Below, piece by piece: positions 8,633 through 19,030 of a stretch of DNA of 36,184 bases; position 1 is the first letter of the stretch; every line of letters starts with the position of its first letter. The DNA lies in assembly GCA_018666805.1 (NCBI GenBank), contig JABIXB010000160.1:1-36184 (forward strand), given 5' to 3'. The notes under the pieces are model-generated. The model did not search any database. It was not told the DNA's origin and worked only from the letters and a program-made list of their open reading frames with translations. The position numbers were made by a program, and so were the translations under genes. Origin of the DNA: Rhodospirillaceae bacterium. Lineage in GTDB: Bacteria; Pseudomonadota; Alphaproteobacteria; UBA828.

Positions 8633-9403
8633 ATGGCCGGTGATTATGAGACGCTAATATACAAAAAAGAGGGCGCGCGCGCGCGCATCACTTTCAATCG
8701 GCCGCATATCCTCAATGCCGTCGCCATGACCGGCGCGCACGAATTTGATGCGCTGGCGGCGAAGATTGCCGAAGACGACGAGGTCCGTATCGTCACCATC
8801 AGCGGCACCGGGCGCGCTTTTTCCACCGGCATCGACCTCAAAGATCTCGCCGCCGGGCTGATCGACAACAGTTATTTCGACCTGTGGGACCGCGCCCTCC
8901 GGCGCTTTGAGACCATGGACAAGCTGGTGCTCTGCCTGATCCACGGCTATGCGCTGGGCGGCGGCTTGCAGCTTGCTTTGGCATCGGACATCCGCGTTTG
9001 CACACCGTCGGCCAAGCTCGGCCTGCCGGCGATCAAGGAGGGCCTGATACCGGGCCTCGGCACGCTCCGCCTGGCGCGTTATATCGGCCTCGGCCGGGCC
9101 AAACGCCTGATTATCACCGGCGAAATGATCGACGGCGCCGAGGGCGAGCGTATCGGCATGGTCGACTATCTCGTTGCCGAGGACAGCGCCGAAGCCGAAT
9201 TCGAGGAAATCGTCGCCCGCGTTGCTGCGGTAAACTCAAAAGGCTGCCGCCTTTCCAAGGAAATGCTGAACAGCTGCTACGACCTTGATTTCGAAACCTT
9301 CTTCTCGCTCTATAAGGAGCGCCAGTTCCGCGCCACAAGCTCTGATGATTTCCGCGAGGCGATGGCAGCATATCGCGAAAAGCGTCCACCGAACTGGTCG
9401 TGA
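8633..9403 (+). CDS. Crotonase-fold (enoyl-CoA hydratase/isomerase family) protein
   Basis: In-frame ATG at 8633 (MAGDYETLIYKKEGARARITFNRPHILNAVAMTGAHEF...); oxyanion-hole GGG motif; supplied ORF starts too far upstream at 8474. Confidence 0.9.
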   Translation: MAGDYETLIYKKEGARARITFNRPHILNAVAMTGAHEFDALAAKIAEDDEVRIVTISGTGRAFSTGIDLKDLAAGLIDNSYFDLWDRALRRFETMDKLVLCLIHGYALGGGLQLALASDIRVCTPSAKLGLPAIKEGLIPGLGTLRLARYIGLGRAKRLIITGEMIDGAEGERIGMVDYLVAEDSAEAEFEEIVARVAAVNSKGCRLSKEMLNSCYDLDFETFFSLYKERQFRATSSDDFREAMAAYREKRPPNWS

Positions 9404-9422
9404 GACGGCTGGGGAATAAAAC

Positions 9423-11078
<1,656 letters not shown>

Positions 11079-11080
11079 TC

Positions 11081-12496
11081 ATGGCAATCGATTATAATGA
11101 ACGCATTCCCAACAATGTGGATCTGGCCGATAACCGGCGGCTGAAGCGCGCGCTTGAAAATTGGCAGCCCGGCTATCTCAATTGGTGGGCTGAAATGGGG
11201 CCTGCGGATTTCGACCAGGCCGATGTTTATCTCCGCACCGCGATCTCGGTCGACAAGGATGGCTGGGCACATTTCGGCCATGTCAAGATGCCGGACTATC
11301 GTTGGGGCATTTTCCTCGCCGAGCCGGAAGCCGGCCGGCGCATTGCCTTCGGCGCGCACAAAGGCGGAGCTGCATGGCAGGAGGTGCCGGGCGAACACCG
11401 CGCAACGCTCAGGCGCCTAATTGTCACCCAAGGCGATACCGAGCCGGCGAGCGTCGAACAGCAGCGCCTCCTCGGCCTGACCTGCCCGTCACTTTACGAT
11501 CTGCGTAATCTCTTTCAGGTCAATATTGAGGAGGGTCGCCATCTCTGGGCTATGGCCTATCTGCTGCACGCCCACTTTGGCCGCGACGGGCGCGAAGAAG
11601 CCGATGCGCTTTTGGGGCGGCGCTCGGGCGATGTCGACAAGCCGCGCATTCTCGGCGCCTTCAATGAAGCGACACCGGATTGGCTGTCGTTTTTCATGTT
11701 CACCTTCTTTACCGACCGGGACGGCAAATATCAGCTCGCCTCGCTCGCCGAATCGGCCTTCGACCCGCTCGCCCGCACCTGCCGCTTCATGCTGACGGAA
11801 GAAGCGCACCACATGTTTGTCGGCGATACCGGCATCCAGCGCGTTGTTCAGCGCAGTTGCGAATTGATGAAAGAGCACGATACCGACGATGTCGCGCCGC
11901 TTGGCGGCGTCAATCTCGCCACCATCCAGCGCTATCTGAATTTTCACTTCGCCGTTTCGATCGATCTGTTCGGCTCGGAATTTTCCACCAATGCGGCCAA
12001 TTATTTCACCACCGGCCTGAAGGGACGTTACCGGGAAGAGAAGATCGAAGACGACCATGTACTGTCGGAATCGTCTTACGGTGTGGCCAAACTTGAAGGC
12101 GACGCCATTGTCGAGAGCGACGAGGCGGCGCTCACTGTCATCAATGAGCGCCTGCGCGACGATTATGTCGAGGATTGCGAAAAAGGCATGGCGCGCTGGA
12201 ACCGCACCCTCCAGGAACAAGGTATCGACTTTACTCTGCGTATACCGCACCGCGCCTTCCAGCGCGCCATCGGCCAATATCGCGACACGCATTTCACCCC
12301 TGAGGGCAAGAAAATCAGCGCCGAGGAATGGGCGGCACGCCAAGACGAATGGCTGCCGAGCGCGGCCGAACGGGCGCATGTCATTTCGCTCATGCAACGC
12401 GTTGTCGAACCCGGTAAATTCGCCGGCTGGATCGCACCGCCACGGCGCGGTATCAACGGCCAGCCGCTCGATTTCGGGTATGTTCACTTGAGCTAA
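11081..12496 (+). CDS. boxB: Benzoyl-CoA 2,3-epoxidase (diiron oxygenase) BoxB
   Basis: 471 aa; IDYNERIPNNVDLADNRRLKRALENWQPGYLNWWAEMGP N-terminus; two ExxH diiron motifs (NIEEGRHL, LTEEAHHMF). Confidence 0.95.
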   Translation: MAIDYNERIPNNVDLADNRRLKRALENWQPGYLNWWAEMGPADFDQADVYLRTAISVDKDGWAHFGHVKMPDYRWGIFLAEPEAGRRIAFGAHKGGAAWQEVPGEHRATLRRLIVTQGDTEPASVEQQRLLGLTCPSLYDLRNLFQVNIEEGRHLWAMAYLLHAHFGRDGREEADALLGRRSGDVDKPRILGAFNEATPDWLSFFMFTFFTDRDGKYQLASLAESAFDPLARTCRFMLTEEAHHMFVGDTGIQRVVQRSCELMKEHDTDDVAPLGGVNLATIQRYLNFHFAVSIDLFGSEFSTNAANYFTTGLKGRYREEKIEDDHVLSESSYGVAKLEGDAIVESDEAALTVINERLRDDYVEDCEKGMARWNRTLQEQGIDFTLRIPHRAFQRAIGQYRDTHFTPEGKKISAEEWAARQDEWLPSAAERAHVISLMQRVVEPGKFAGWIAPPRRGINGQPLDFGYVHLS

Positions 12497-12523
12497 GTCA
12501 CCGCTTCGGCGGAAGGAGAAAAA

Positions 12524-14566
12524 ATGGCGCGCTATCCCAAGCTTTTTTCCGAATGGTCGATCCGCAACTGCACAATCAAAAACCGAGTGGTCTTTCCGCC
12601 GACCTGCCCGACCTGGGTCTCGGACCCGTGGAACGGCCTCTTCATCGACATGGCGACCGACTATTACGAGGAGCGCGCCAAGGGCGGCGTCGGCCTGATC
12701 ATCATCGGCGGCACGCATGTCCATCCAAGCTCGATCATGGCGCCGCTGCTGATGCCGCAATTGTTCGACGACCGCCAGATCGAACCGCTCTCCAAGATCG
12801 CCGATGCGGTGCACAAGCATGGCTGCAAGCTGGCAATTCAACTGTGGCATTCCGGCGTACGCGGTTTTCCCGGCTACAAGCAGGCGCCGGGCTACGACCC
12901 GGACGCCACCTGGTACACGGTTTCGCCGAGCCAGGTGCCGCTTGGCGAATTTCCCGGCGCTTCGACGCCGAAGGAACTCGACGAGGACGAGATCCAGGAA
13001 ATTATTGCCGCCTATGGCAGCGCCGCGACGCGCGCCATGGCCGCCGGCCTCGACGGTGTGGAGCTGCATCTCAGCCACGGCTATCTGCCATGGCAATTTC
13101 TCTCGCCGCTCTACAACAAACGCAGCGATAAATGGGGCGGCTCCTACGAAAACCGCCTGCGCTTTCCGCTCGAAGTGTTGCAGAGCATGCGCGATGCGGT
13201 CGGCAATGAACCGTTTGTCGGTTACCGCATCAACTCGACCTCGTTCTGGCCCGGCGACCTTGAAATCGACGATGTGCGCAAGATCGTGCCGGATATCGAG
13301 AAAGGCGTCGATATCGACTATGTCGATGTCTCAGCCGGCGTGCATCATTCCTTTATTCATACGCCGATGGAGTTCGAAGGCGGTTGGGAGCGCGGCTATG
13401 CGCGGCAAATCCGCGAGGTTTCCAACAAGCCGGTGCTGGCGGTCGGGCGTATCACCACGCCGGACCTGGCCGAATCCTTGCTCGAAGCCGGTGACGCCGA
13501 TGCAATTTGTCTCGCCCGTCAATTGTTTACCGATCCCTATTGGGCGAAGAAGGCGGAGGAAGGCCAGGCTGAGGATATCCGCACCTGCGTCGCCGCCAAT
13601 TTGTGCTGGAAGAGCGTCAGCCAAGGGGCGCGTATCCAGTGCGTCTACAACCCCGTCATCGGGCGCGAGGGCGCCTGGGGCGAAGGCACGCTCAGCAAAG
13701 CCGAGGTGCCCAAGAAAGCACTGGTGATTGGTGCCGGCCCGGCCGGACTGGAATATGCCCGCGTCGCGGCGGCGCGCGGCCACAGCGTCACCGTGCTCGA
13801 AGGCGAGAGCGAAATGGGCGGCCATGTGCGCCTGCAATCGCTGCTGCCGAGCCGCGCCGAGTTCGGCGAGATCGCCCGCTGGCTGGCTCATCAGGCGGGT
13901 AAGAACGGCGCCGAACTGCGCACCGATTCACCGGTATCCGAAGCCGGCCTCGACGCGCTTCTCGAAGCCGAGCAGCCCGACCATGTGGTTCTGGCAACCG
14001 GCTCAAGCGTATGCGTTGACGGCTTCCAGGGCTGGACCGGCGAAGCCATGCCGGGCTGGGAGAGCGGCAATTGCATCGGCTGGGACGAGGTGTTGACGGC
14101 CGGCACACGCGCCACCGGTGCGAGCTTCCCCGGCGACGTGGTGGTAATCGACGATATGTGCGACGTGGTGGCGCCGCTCACCGCCGTCGCCCTGACCGAG
14201 GCCGGCGCCAACTCCGTCACCCTCTTAACGCGCTGGCCGATGGTCGGCATGGAGACAATTCTCGACGTCTATCTCGATTGGATTTTGCCGAAACTCTATG
14301 CGAGCGGCGTCAATATGCTGTGCGATCATTTCGTCCGCCGCATCGAGGACGACAAGCTACATATCTTCAACGTCCACAATGAGAAAGCCGAGCAGGTCTT
14401 GAACGCCGACTGGATCGTGATGGCGACCGGGCGGCGCTCCGAAACCGACCTTCTGGCGCCGCTCAAGCAGCGTGGCATCAGTGTCGAGGCGATCGGCGAC
14501 GCCGTCGCGCCGCGCTCGGCCCGTGAGGCGGTCTATGAGGGCCACCGTCAGGCGCGCAAATTATGA
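12524..14566 (+). CDS. OYE-family NADH:flavin oxidoreductase / 2,4-dienoyl-CoA-reductase-like (TIM barrel + FAD/NAD domains)
   Basis: 680 aa; LFSEWSIRNCTIKNRVVFPPT, LHLSHGYLPWQFLSPLYNKRSDKWGGSYENR, and second dinucleotide domain ALVIGAGPAGLEYARVAAARG; RBS GGAGG-type upstream. Confidence 0.93.
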   Translation: MARYPKLFSEWSIRNCTIKNRVVFPPTCPTWVSDPWNGLFIDMATDYYEERAKGGVGLIIIGGTHVHPSSIMAPLLMPQLFDDRQIEPLSKIADAVHKHGCKLAIQLWHSGVRGFPGYKQAPGYDPDATWYTVSPSQVPLGEFPGASTPKELDEDEIQEIIAAYGSAATRAMAAGLDGVELHLSHGYLPWQFLSPLYNKRSDKWGGSYENRLRFPLEVLQSMRDAVGNEPFVGYRINSTSFWPGDLEIDDVRKIVPDIEKGVDIDYVDVSAGVHHSFIHTPMEFEGGWERGYARQIREVSNKPVLAVGRITTPDLAESLLEAGDADAICLARQLFTDPYWAKKAEEGQAEDIRTCVAANLCWKSVSQGARIQCVYNPVIGREGAWGEGTLSKAEVPKKALVIGAGPAGLEYARVAAARGHSVTVLEGESEMGGHVRLQSLLPSRAEFGEIARWLAHQAGKNGAELRTDSPVSEAGLDALLEAEQPDHVVLATGSSVCVDGFQGWTGEAMPGWESGNCIGWDEVLTAGTRATGASFPGDVVVIDDMCDVVAPLTAVALTEAGANSVTLLTRWPMVGMETILDVYLDWILPKLYASGVNMLCDHFVRRIEDDKLHIFNVHNEKAEQVLNADWIVMATGRRSETDLLAPLKQRGISVEAIGDAVAPRSAREAVYEGHRQARKL

Positions 14567-14586
14567 GGGTTGCTCGGCCTGCTTGA

Positions 14587-14614
14587 CTCAGGAGCGGGTG
14601 GCTTTCACCCTGAG
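14587..14614 (+). other. Intergenic hairpin between OYE gene and hyuA-like gene
   Basis: CTCA-(GGAGC bulge)-GGGTG-GCTTT-CACCC-TGAG; 9 paired positions with 5-nt loop; no U-run follows. Confidence 0.5.
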
Positions 14615-14646
14615 AGACAACAAAAAGATAAAACGGGGAGAACCTA

Positions 14647-16728
14647 ATGAGCTACCGCATCACCGTCGATACCGGCGGCACCTTCACTGACATGGTAGTG
14701 GCGTCCGATAGCGGCAAGCAGGTGATCGGCAAGGCGCCGACCACACCAGAGCGTATTTTCAACGGCATGAAGGATGCGCTCGGCGCGGCGGCGGGCGAGC
14801 TCGGCGTCGAGCCCGGCCAGTTGCTGGCGGAGACCAGCATTCTGATTTATGGCACAACGCGCGCGACCAACGCCATCGTCCAGGGCAAGGTCGCCAAGAC
14901 TGCCTTTCTCACCACCGAGGGCTTTCCCGATACGCTGGTGCTGAAAGAGGGCGGCAAGCACGGGCCGCATGATTTCACCCAGGAATTCCCCGATCCCTAT
15001 ATTCCGCAGAAATACACCTTCGAAATCCCCGAGCGCATCGATTCGGAAGGCGGCATCCGCACGCCGCTTGATACAGGTGCGACGCGCGAAATCCTTTCGC
15101 GCCTGAAGGCGCATGATTTCGAGGCTGTGGCGGTGTGCCTGTTATGGTCGATCATAAACCCTGCGCATGAGCGTGCGGTCGGCGACATGATCGCGGAAAT
15201 CCTGCCCGGCGTCCCCTATACGCTCTCGCATGAATTGGTGCCGATCATCCGCGAATACCGCCGCGCCTCGGCGACCGCCATCGACGCCTCGCTGAAGCCA
15301 CTGATGCAGGAGCATCTGCGCCAGATGGAAAGCGATCTGCGCGGCGCCGGCTATCAGGGTGAAATCCTCGTCTCGACCGCCGTTGGCGGCTGCATGCATG
15401 TCGAGGAGCTGGCCGAGCGGCCGATCCACACGGTCAAATCCGGCCCGGCCATGGCGCCGGTGGCCGGGCTCAACTATGCCCGCATCGAAGATTTCGGCTC
15501 GGATGTGATTATCTGCGACACGGGTGGTACGACATTCGATGTCGGCCTGGTGCGCGACGGCGAGGTGAAGTTCACGCGTGACACCTGGATCGGCCCGCAA
15601 TGGACCGGCGACATTCTCGCCATCTCATCTGTTGATGTGCGCAGCATCGGCGCCGGCGGTGGCTCGATCGCCTGGATCGATCCGGGCGGCCTGTTACGCG
15701 TCGGCCCGCACAGCGCTGGCGCGGCGCCGGGGCCGGCGTGCTACGGCGCCGGCGGCGATCAGCCGACCGTGACCGACGCTGCCCTGGTGCTCGGCTATCT
15801 CGACGCCAAATATTTCCTCGGCGGGCGCATGGCGCTCGATGTTGCGGCGGCCGAACGGGTGATCAAAACCATCGCCGAGGGTATCGGCGCCGGTGTCGAA
15901 GAGGCCGCCTTCGCCATTATGAGCCTGGCGAGTGAATATATGATCAAGGCGATCCACGACATCACCGTGACCGAAGGCTTCAACCCGAGCGAAAGCGCTC
16001 TCGTCGCCGGTGGCGGCGCGGCCGGTCTCAACATTATGACGATCGCCGAAGAGCTCGGCTGCAAGCGCGTCATTCTGCCCAAAACCGCGAGCGCGCTCTC
16101 GGCCTGCGGCATGCAATTCTCCGATATCATCGCCGAGCACAGCGCCAGCAAGGTGACGCTCAGCGGCAATTTCAATTTTGACGGCGTCAATGAAACCCTG
16201 CAGTCAATCGACGACGAGCTTGGGCGCTTCATCAAGCTGCTCGAGAGCCGGGGCCTGGAAGAATCGAGCATCGAATATTTCCTTGAGGCGCGCTACCTGT
16301 TCCAGGTCTGGGAGCTTGACGTGCCGATCAATATCAAACGCTTCCGCGGGCCCGAAGATGTCGACGCCCTGATCGCCGCCTTCCACGAAGTGCATGAACG
16401 CGTTTTCGCCGTGCGCGATGTTGACAGCCAGATCGAATGCCTCAACTGGAAAGGCCGCGCCAGGGTGCGCCTCGCGCATGCGCCGGTGGCCGTTTCCACT
16501 TCAACCGGTTCGGGCGACAACAAGCCGGTCGCCCACCGCCCGGCCTATTTCGGCCCCGCGGGACGCGTCGATACGCCGATCTATCACGGCGACGAGCTTA
16601 GTCCCGGCGCGCTCATTGCCGGCCCGGCTATTATCGAGGAGCCGACCACAACGCTCGTGGTCAATCCCGGCATGTCGGCGCGGCTCAGCGACGCCAACAA
16701 TTATCTGCTCGAAACAGAAGCGAGCTGA
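14647..16728 (+). CDS. hyuA: Hydantoinase/oxoprolinase family protein, A subunit (HyuA-like)
   Basis: 693 aa; TVDTGGTFTDMV, YGTTRATNAIVQG, CDTGGTTFDVGLV ASKHA-type phosphate motifs. Confidence 0.92.
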   Translation: MSYRITVDTGGTFTDMVVASDSGKQVIGKAPTTPERIFNGMKDALGAAAGELGVEPGQLLAETSILIYGTTRATNAIVQGKVAKTAFLTTEGFPDTLVLKEGGKHGPHDFTQEFPDPYIPQKYTFEIPERIDSEGGIRTPLDTGATREILSRLKAHDFEAVAVCLLWSIINPAHERAVGDMIAEILPGVPYTLSHELVPIIREYRRASATAIDASLKPLMQEHLRQMESDLRGAGYQGEILVSTAVGGCMHVEELAERPIHTVKSGPAMAPVAGLNYARIEDFGSDVIICDTGGTTFDVGLVRDGEVKFTRDTWIGPQWTGDILAISSVDVRSIGAGGGSIAWIDPGGLLRVGPHSAGAAPGPACYGAGGDQPTVTDAALVLGYLDAKYFLGGRMALDVAAAERVIKTIAEGIGAGVEEAAFAIMSLASEYMIKAIHDITVTEGFNPSESALVAGGGAAGLNIMTIAEELGCKRVILPKTASALSACGMQFSDIIAEHSASKVTLSGNFNFDGVNETLQSIDDELGRFIKLLESRGLEESSIEYFLEARYLFQVWELDVPINIKRFRGPEDVDALIAAFHEVHERVFAVRDVDSQIECLNWKGRARVRLAHAPVAVSTSTGSGDNKPVAHRPAYFGPAGRVDTPIYHGDELSPGALIAGPAIIEEPTTTLVVNPGMSARLSDANNYLLETEAS

Positions 16729-16742
16729 GGGAGGATCAAAAG

Positions 16743-18533
16743 ATGACAGAGGCCAACAAACCGAGCGCTTCCCAGCTCGATTCCGTTTTGATTTCGATCC
16801 TTGCCAACCGCTTGGACGGTATCGTGCGCGAGATGTCCAACACGCTGTTGCGCGCGGCGCGTTCCGCCGTGATCGCGGCGGCGCGCGATTTCTCCTGCGC
16901 CATATGTACCGGCGACAACCGCCTGCTCTCGGCCGCCGAGGGCCTGCCGGTGCATATTTTCGGCTCGCACCTGCAAACCCAGGCGATGTGCGACCTGCAT
17001 GACGATCTCGCCGAGGGCGATGCTTTCCTGCACAATGATTCCTACCTCGGCAATACGCACTCGGCGGATCTGACCGTTCTGGTGCCTGTGTTTATCGACG
17101 GCGAGCATATGTTTACCGCCTGCGCCAAGGCGCATCAGGCCGATATCGGCAACTCGATCCCGACCACCTACCACGCCGCAGCGCGCGACGTGTATGAAGA
17201 AGGGGCGATGATCTTTCCCTGTGTCCGCGTGCAGGCCAATTACGAGATGAACGACGATATCATCCGCATGTGCCGCCGGCGCATCCGCGTGCCCGAGCAA
17301 TGGTATGGCGATTTCCTCGCCGCCCTCGGCTCGGCCCGCATCGCCGAACGGCGTCTCAAGGAACTGTGCGCCAAATACGGCAAGGATCAGATCAAGCAAT
17401 TCATCGAGGAATGGTTCGACTATTCCGAACGGATGATGGTGCAGGCGATCCGCGAACTGCCGAAAGCCAAGATCGTCAATGAAGGCGCGCATGATCCGTT
17501 CGAGCCGATCCTGCCCGACGGCATCCCGATCAAGGTCGAGCTCGACCTCGACCCCGACAAGGCGATCATCGAGATCGATCTGCGCGACAATATCGATTGC
17601 GTCGATTGCGGCCTCAATCAATCGGAAGCCTGCGCCATCAACAATGTGGTCGCCGGCGTGTTCCATAGCCTCGAGGGCGACCTGCCGCATAATGCCGGCT
17701 CGTTCCGCCGTATCGTCGTGCATCTGCGTGACGGTTGCGTCGTCGGGCGGCCGAGCTTTCCGCACAGCGCTTCGATGGCGACCACCAATGTCGCCGACCG
17801 CCTCGTCAACCTCACCCAATCCGCCTTTGCCCAACTCGGTGACGGCCACGGCCTGGCCGAAGGCGGCAGCGCCATGGCGGCGGGCTTTGCGGTTGTCTCC
17901 GGCAATGACTTTAGGCGCAATGGCGAGCCCTATATCAACCAGCTCATGACGGCGGTAAATGGCGGCCCGGCGAGCCCTCAGGCCGATGGTTGGGTGACCT
18001 ATGGCCTGCCCGTGGTCGCGGGCCTGATGTACCGCGACAGCGTGGAGCTCGACGAGATCAAGCACCCGATGCATTTCGACAGCCTGCGCCTGATGCCGGC
18101 AACCGGCGGCGCCGGGCGCTTTCGCGGCGGGCCAGCGACCGAAGTGGTATATGGCCCGCGCGAGGACCCGATGACGGTGGTTATCCCATCCGACTGCCAG
18201 ATCAATCCAGCGCGCGGTGTGCGCGGCGGCCTCGACGGCGCCCCGGCGGCGCAGTGGAAAGTGAGCGCCAATGGCGATGAAACCAAGCTGCCCAATGTGG
18301 TGCAGGTCGAATTACAGCCGGGCGAATTCGTGCGCGGCTTCGAGGCCGGCGGCGGCGGCTATGGCAGCCCGTTTGAGCGCCCGCCCGAGCGCGTGCTAAA
18401 AGATGTCGAGCGGCGATGGGAGACCGTCGAGCGGGCACGCGATATCTATGGCGTGGTGCTGAGCGGCAGCCTGGAGAGTGACGACCTCGCCATCGATGCG
18501 GCGGCGACCGAAGCGGCCAGAGCGAGCGCCTAG
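16743..18533 (+). CDS. hyuB: Hydantoinase B/oxoprolinase family protein, B subunit (HyuB-like)
   Basis: 596 aa; LANRLDGIVREMSNTLLRAARS..., ICTGDNRLLSAAEGLPVHIFGSHLQTQ, C-terminal GGGGYGSPFERPPERVLKDV. Confidence 0.92.
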   Translation: MTEANKPSASQLDSVLISILANRLDGIVREMSNTLLRAARSAVIAAARDFSCAICTGDNRLLSAAEGLPVHIFGSHLQTQAMCDLHDDLAEGDAFLHNDSYLGNTHSADLTVLVPVFIDGEHMFTACAKAHQADIGNSIPTTYHAAARDVYEEGAMIFPCVRVQANYEMNDDIIRMCRRRIRVPEQWYGDFLAALGSARIAERRLKELCAKYGKDQIKQFIEEWFDYSERMMVQAIRELPKAKIVNEGAHDPFEPILPDGIPIKVELDLDPDKAIIEIDLRDNIDCVDCGLNQSEACAINNVVAGVFHSLEGDLPHNAGSFRRIVVHLRDGCVVGRPSFPHSASMATTNVADRLVNLTQSAFAQLGDGHGLAEGGSAMAAGFAVVSGNDFRRNGEPYINQLMTAVNGGPASPQADGWVTYGLPVVAGLMYRDSVELDEIKHPMHFDSLRLMPATGGAGRFRGGPATEVVYGPREDPMTVVIPSDCQINPARGVRGGLDGAPAAQWKVSANGDETKLPNVVQVELQPGEFVRGFEAGGGGYGSPFERPPERVLKDVERRWETVERARDIYGVVLSGSLESDDLAIDAAATEAARASA

Positions 18534-18991
18534 ATTTTCGTCACGTTCCAGGTGGCGTCGATCTTCGTTCCCGCCTCGGTGAAGATCACCGTCACCGGAC
18601 AGCGCAGGTAAAGGTCCGACTGGAGCTGCGCCAGCTGCGTATCGTTGGCATCGCTCGTGACGTTGACGGTCAAGGTTAGGTTGGGAAACGGCAAGGTTGT
18701 CGGCATCTGGGTCGAAACGCCGTTGGTGTCGAACTTCGCATCGAGCGCCATCGACATATCATCCAAGCGGATACCCATCTCATCGGCGATCAAATGCGAG
18801 ATCACGTTGAGGCAGGCAAGGTAGGACGACAGCATGGTCTCAAGCGGTGTCGCCGCCGCATCCGTACCGCCGCGAATTTCCGGCTCGTCGATTACCACCT
18901 TGTGCTGGCGCACACTGGCGTCAGTGCGCGAATGGGTGGGACATTCCGCTTTGAGTTTGAAATGATGGCTGGCCGGCATATCGAAGGTCAT
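18530..18991 (-). CDS. OsmC family protein
   Basis: 153 aa; paired Cys contexts SYLACLNVISH and LYLRCPVTVIF. Confidence 0.85.
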   Translation of the reverse strand: MTFDMPASHHFKLKAECPTHSRTDASVRQHKVVIDEPEIRGGTDAAATPLETMLSSYLACLNVISHLIADEMGIRLDDMSMALDAKFDTNGVSTQMPTTLPFPNLTLTVNVTSDANDTQLAQLQSDLYLRCPVTVIFTEAGTKIDATWNVTKI

Positions 18992-19030
18992 GGGTTCCTC
19001 CCCTGAAAATCATAATAACGGTGACGAATT

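Noticed and set aside
8673-8686. (GC)7 run as a Z-DNA or phase-variation element
   Set aside because: Short, in-frame Ala/Arg codons in a GC-rich coding region; insufficient evidence.
11489-13096. 535-aa minus-strand ORF
   Set aside because: Antisense shadow of boxB and the OYE gene; composition typical of GC-rich antisense frames and no recognisable motif.
16701-18074. 457-aa minus-strand ORF
   Set aside because: Antisense to hyuB, whose product is clearly homologous to a known family; Asp/His/Arg-rich shadow translation.
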